This document shows positions 24,773-26,042 of a stretch of DNA of 26,042 nt, in pieces. Origin of the DNA: an uncultured Fretibacterium sp. (GTDB lineage: Bacteria > Synergistota > Synergistia > Synergistales > Aminobacteriaceae). Numbering within the stretch: position 1 is the stretch's first letter; each line of letters begins with the position of its first letter. The stretch lies in contig CALGGR010000069.1 in the NCBI GenBank assembly GCA_937915755.1, forward strand, positions 1 through 26,042, given 5' to 3'. The notes under the pieces are model-generated. The model made no database searches, was not told where the DNA came from, and saw only the letters and a list, made by a program, of their open reading frames with translations. Position numbers and translations under genes: made by a program.

Positions 24773-25702
24773 TTGGAATTTCCGCTGATACTTTGCTTGG
24801 CTGTAATACTCGACGCAATACTCGGCGACCCCCGAAATTTTCCACACCCCGTGAGACTAATCGGCCATGTTATAGACTTTTGGCGACAAATATTCTTCAA
24901 TGGAACTGACTCATTCGTTCGCGGCCTCGTTGTATCGGCTATGACGCTCATTACTGCGGGGCTTTTTGCGTGGACATTGCTTTACGTTTCGGACTACAAC
25001 GTCGCGGTGAAGGTGTACCTTCTCTATTCGGCTTTGGCGTGGCGGGACTTGAAGGACGAGACGCGGCCTGTATATCAATCTCTAATCACCAACGACATTC
25101 AAAGCGCGAGGAGATATTTGTCATTCGTAGTCGGAAGGGACACGGAGAAACTCAACAAGACCGAGATAGTCCGTGCGGTAATTGAGACTATTGCGGAAAA
25201 TTCTGTTGACGGTGTGATGTCGGTGATATTCTTCGCGGCTGTCGGCAACGCTGTAAATCCAGATTACGGAGCATGTGTTTGTGTATGGCTTTTCAAGGCG
25301 GCTAGTACGCTTGACTCGATGCTGGGCTATGAGAGCATGGGGAAATTCGGGACACCTGCGGCAAGACTCGATGATATACTGAATTTTATACCTGCGAGAC
25401 TTGGAGGGCTTGTGATAATTCTTGCGGGAGGAAATTTTAGAGAAGCGTTGAGAGTTTTCATGAGGGACCGTCTGAAGCACAAGAGTCCCAACAGCGCACA
25501 CGGTGAGAGTGCATTTGCGGGAGTTCTGGGAGTGAGGCTAGGAGGAGGAGCATATTACGGCGGGAAGTTCGAGGCTCGTGAATGGCTGAACGAGGTAGGA
25601 CGTGAGCCGGAAGTCGGGGATATTTCGAGAGCATGGAAAGTGCTTGATGCTTCGTGCTTGCTGTCGATTGTAATAATCATAATATTGTCATTGCGGTTGT
25701 AG
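24773..25702 (+). CDS. cbiB: Adenosylcobinamide-phosphate synthase CbiB/CobD
   Basis: Inner-membrane enzyme that joins the aminopropanol arm to adenosylcobyric acid in the late cobalamin pathway. Signatures: DAILGDPRNFPHPVRLIG at the N-terminus, RAVIETIAENSVDGV near residue 135, LFKAASTLDSMLGY and HKSPNSAHGESAFAG. Several hydrophobic segments and 309 residues match the family. The start is TTG at 24773, the base after the radical SAM stop, with no clear Shine-Dalgarno, so translation must be coupled. It is the only cobalamin-synthesis gene in the window, and it sits next to a possibly B12-dependent enzyme. Confidence 0.95.
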   Translation: MEFPLILCLAVILDAILGDPRNFPHPVRLIGHVIDFWRQIFFNGTDSFVRGLVVSAMTLITAGLFAWTLLYVSDYNVAVKVYLLYSALAWRDLKDETRPVYQSLITNDIQSARRYLSFVVGRDTEKLNKTEIVRAVIETIAENSVDGVMSVIFFAAVGNAVNPDYGACVCVWLFKAASTLDSMLGYESMGKFGTPAARLDDILNFIPARLGGLVIILAGGNFREALRVFMRDRLKHKSPNSAHGESAFAGVLGVRLGGGAYYGGKFEAREWLNEVGREPEVGDISRAWKVLDASCLLSIVIIIILSLRL

Positions 25703-25740
25703 GAATAGTGTCTTAGGTACAAGAAAAATTTAGTAGTATG

Positions 25741-25786
25741 CTAGAATAGCTACGTTCTGACAAATAATGTTAAATGCTTATTCTAG
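25741..25786 (+). promoter_or_regulatory. Possible 5'-UTR hairpin at the ribosome binding site of the next gene
   Basis: CTAGAATAGC (25741-25750) can pair with GCTTATTCTAG (25776-25786), ten pairs with one bulged A and a 25-base AT-rich loop. The right arm overlaps the first two bases of AGGAGG (25785-25790). The hairpin could mask the ribosome binding site or act as a binding site for a regulator. No T-tract follows, so it is not a terminator for cbiB. Confidence 0.35.
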
Positions 25787-25798
25787 GAGGAAGCATAA

Positions 25799-26042
25799 TT
25801 GCGAGCTTTAAGAAATATAGCACTAATATCAATGTTGGCGATAGCGATTTTTTCCGCAGGTATTGTATATGCCGATTACCAGTTCGACGACCTTCAAGGC
25901 CCAAGCGGAGTGGGCTCTCAGTGGGTGGTCATCAACGACACAAACGACACATTCGGAGCATCACACAGCGAGGCAGTGAGAATTTCACAATATCTGCTCC
26001 TCGCTTTTGGGGATGAAGATTTGCTCATCCTTGATATCGATG
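25799..26042 (+). CDS. Secreted protein of unknown function (5' part only)
   Basis: Begins with TTG 25799 behind AGGAGG (25785-25790, 8-base spacer) and stays open for 81 codons to the window end. The first 26 residues form a signal peptide (RALRNIALISMLAIAIFSAG, then IVYA) with likely cleavage before Asp-Tyr. The mature start (DYQFDDLQGPSGVGSQWVVI, NDTNDTFGASHSEAVRIS) matches no family I recognise. Later residues QYLLLAFGDEDLLILDID suggest an alpha/beta fold. An out-of-frame ATG at 25774 opens another frame but has no ribosome binding site. It is the third exported protein of unknown role in the window; it is preceded by a 96-bp gap, so it probably has its own promoter. Confidence 0.75.
   Translation, partial: MRALRNIALISMLAIAIFSAGIVYADYQFDDLQGPSGVGSQWVVINDTNDTFGASHSEAVRISQYLLLAFGDEDLLILDID

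Overview
The window reads as a piece of an anaerobic, probably gut- or rumen-dwelling Gram-negative-type bacterium. My best guess is the phylum Synergistota. This rests on the gene order mreB-mreC-mreD-PBP2-minC-minD-minE-rodA followed by a TIGR03960-type radical SAM gene, on a cobalamin gene (cbiB), and on secreted leucine-rich-repeat proteins; it is an inference, not a proof. Bases 1-49 are not genomic: they are the 3' 49 bases of the Illumina TruSeq/P5 adapter, so this is a contig end with untrimmed adapter.

Left part (50-6673). A secreted LRR plus C-type-lectin protein (minus strand, cut by the adapter) is followed by a 468-bp AT-rich intergenic stretch with two heptanucleotide tandem repeats. 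Next is a plus-strand series of tightly coupled genes: a decayed RelB/RelE-type toxin-antitoxin pair, galK, comEA (with a duplicated DNA-binding domain), a short comEC lacking the usual C-terminal metallo-beta-lactamase domain, and a second, apparently intact YafQ-type toxin-antitoxin pair. The competence genes are therefore bracketed by one dead and one live TA module.

Middle (6674-9304), minus strand. guaB encodes an IMP dehydrogenase of the subgroup that includes the Tritrichomonas foetus enzyme, with a terminator behind it. Upstream of it is a secreted ankyrin-repeat protein.

Right part (9305-25702). About 16 kb of co-directional plus-strand genes have gaps of at most 67 bp: tadA, recJ, rel (bifunctional (p)ppGpp enzyme), dtd, a tail-anchored coiled-coil protein, an MBL-fold hydrolase, mreB, mreC, mreD, PBP2, minC, minD, minE, rodA, a GNAT acetyltransferase, a radical SAM enzyme and cbiB. 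It joins translation quality control and stringent response to the rod-shape elongasome (MreBCD, PBP2, RodA) and the division-site selector (MinCDE). The window ends in the first 81 codons of another secreted protein, preceded by a possible RNA hairpin at its ribosome binding site.

No tRNA, rRNA, CRISPR array, insertion sequence or phage gene was seen. The strongest observations are: the TA module whose three lesions can each be reconstructed, the adapter-chimeric reading frame, the tandem ComEA domains with a reduced ComEC, and the parasite-like IMP dehydrogenase.
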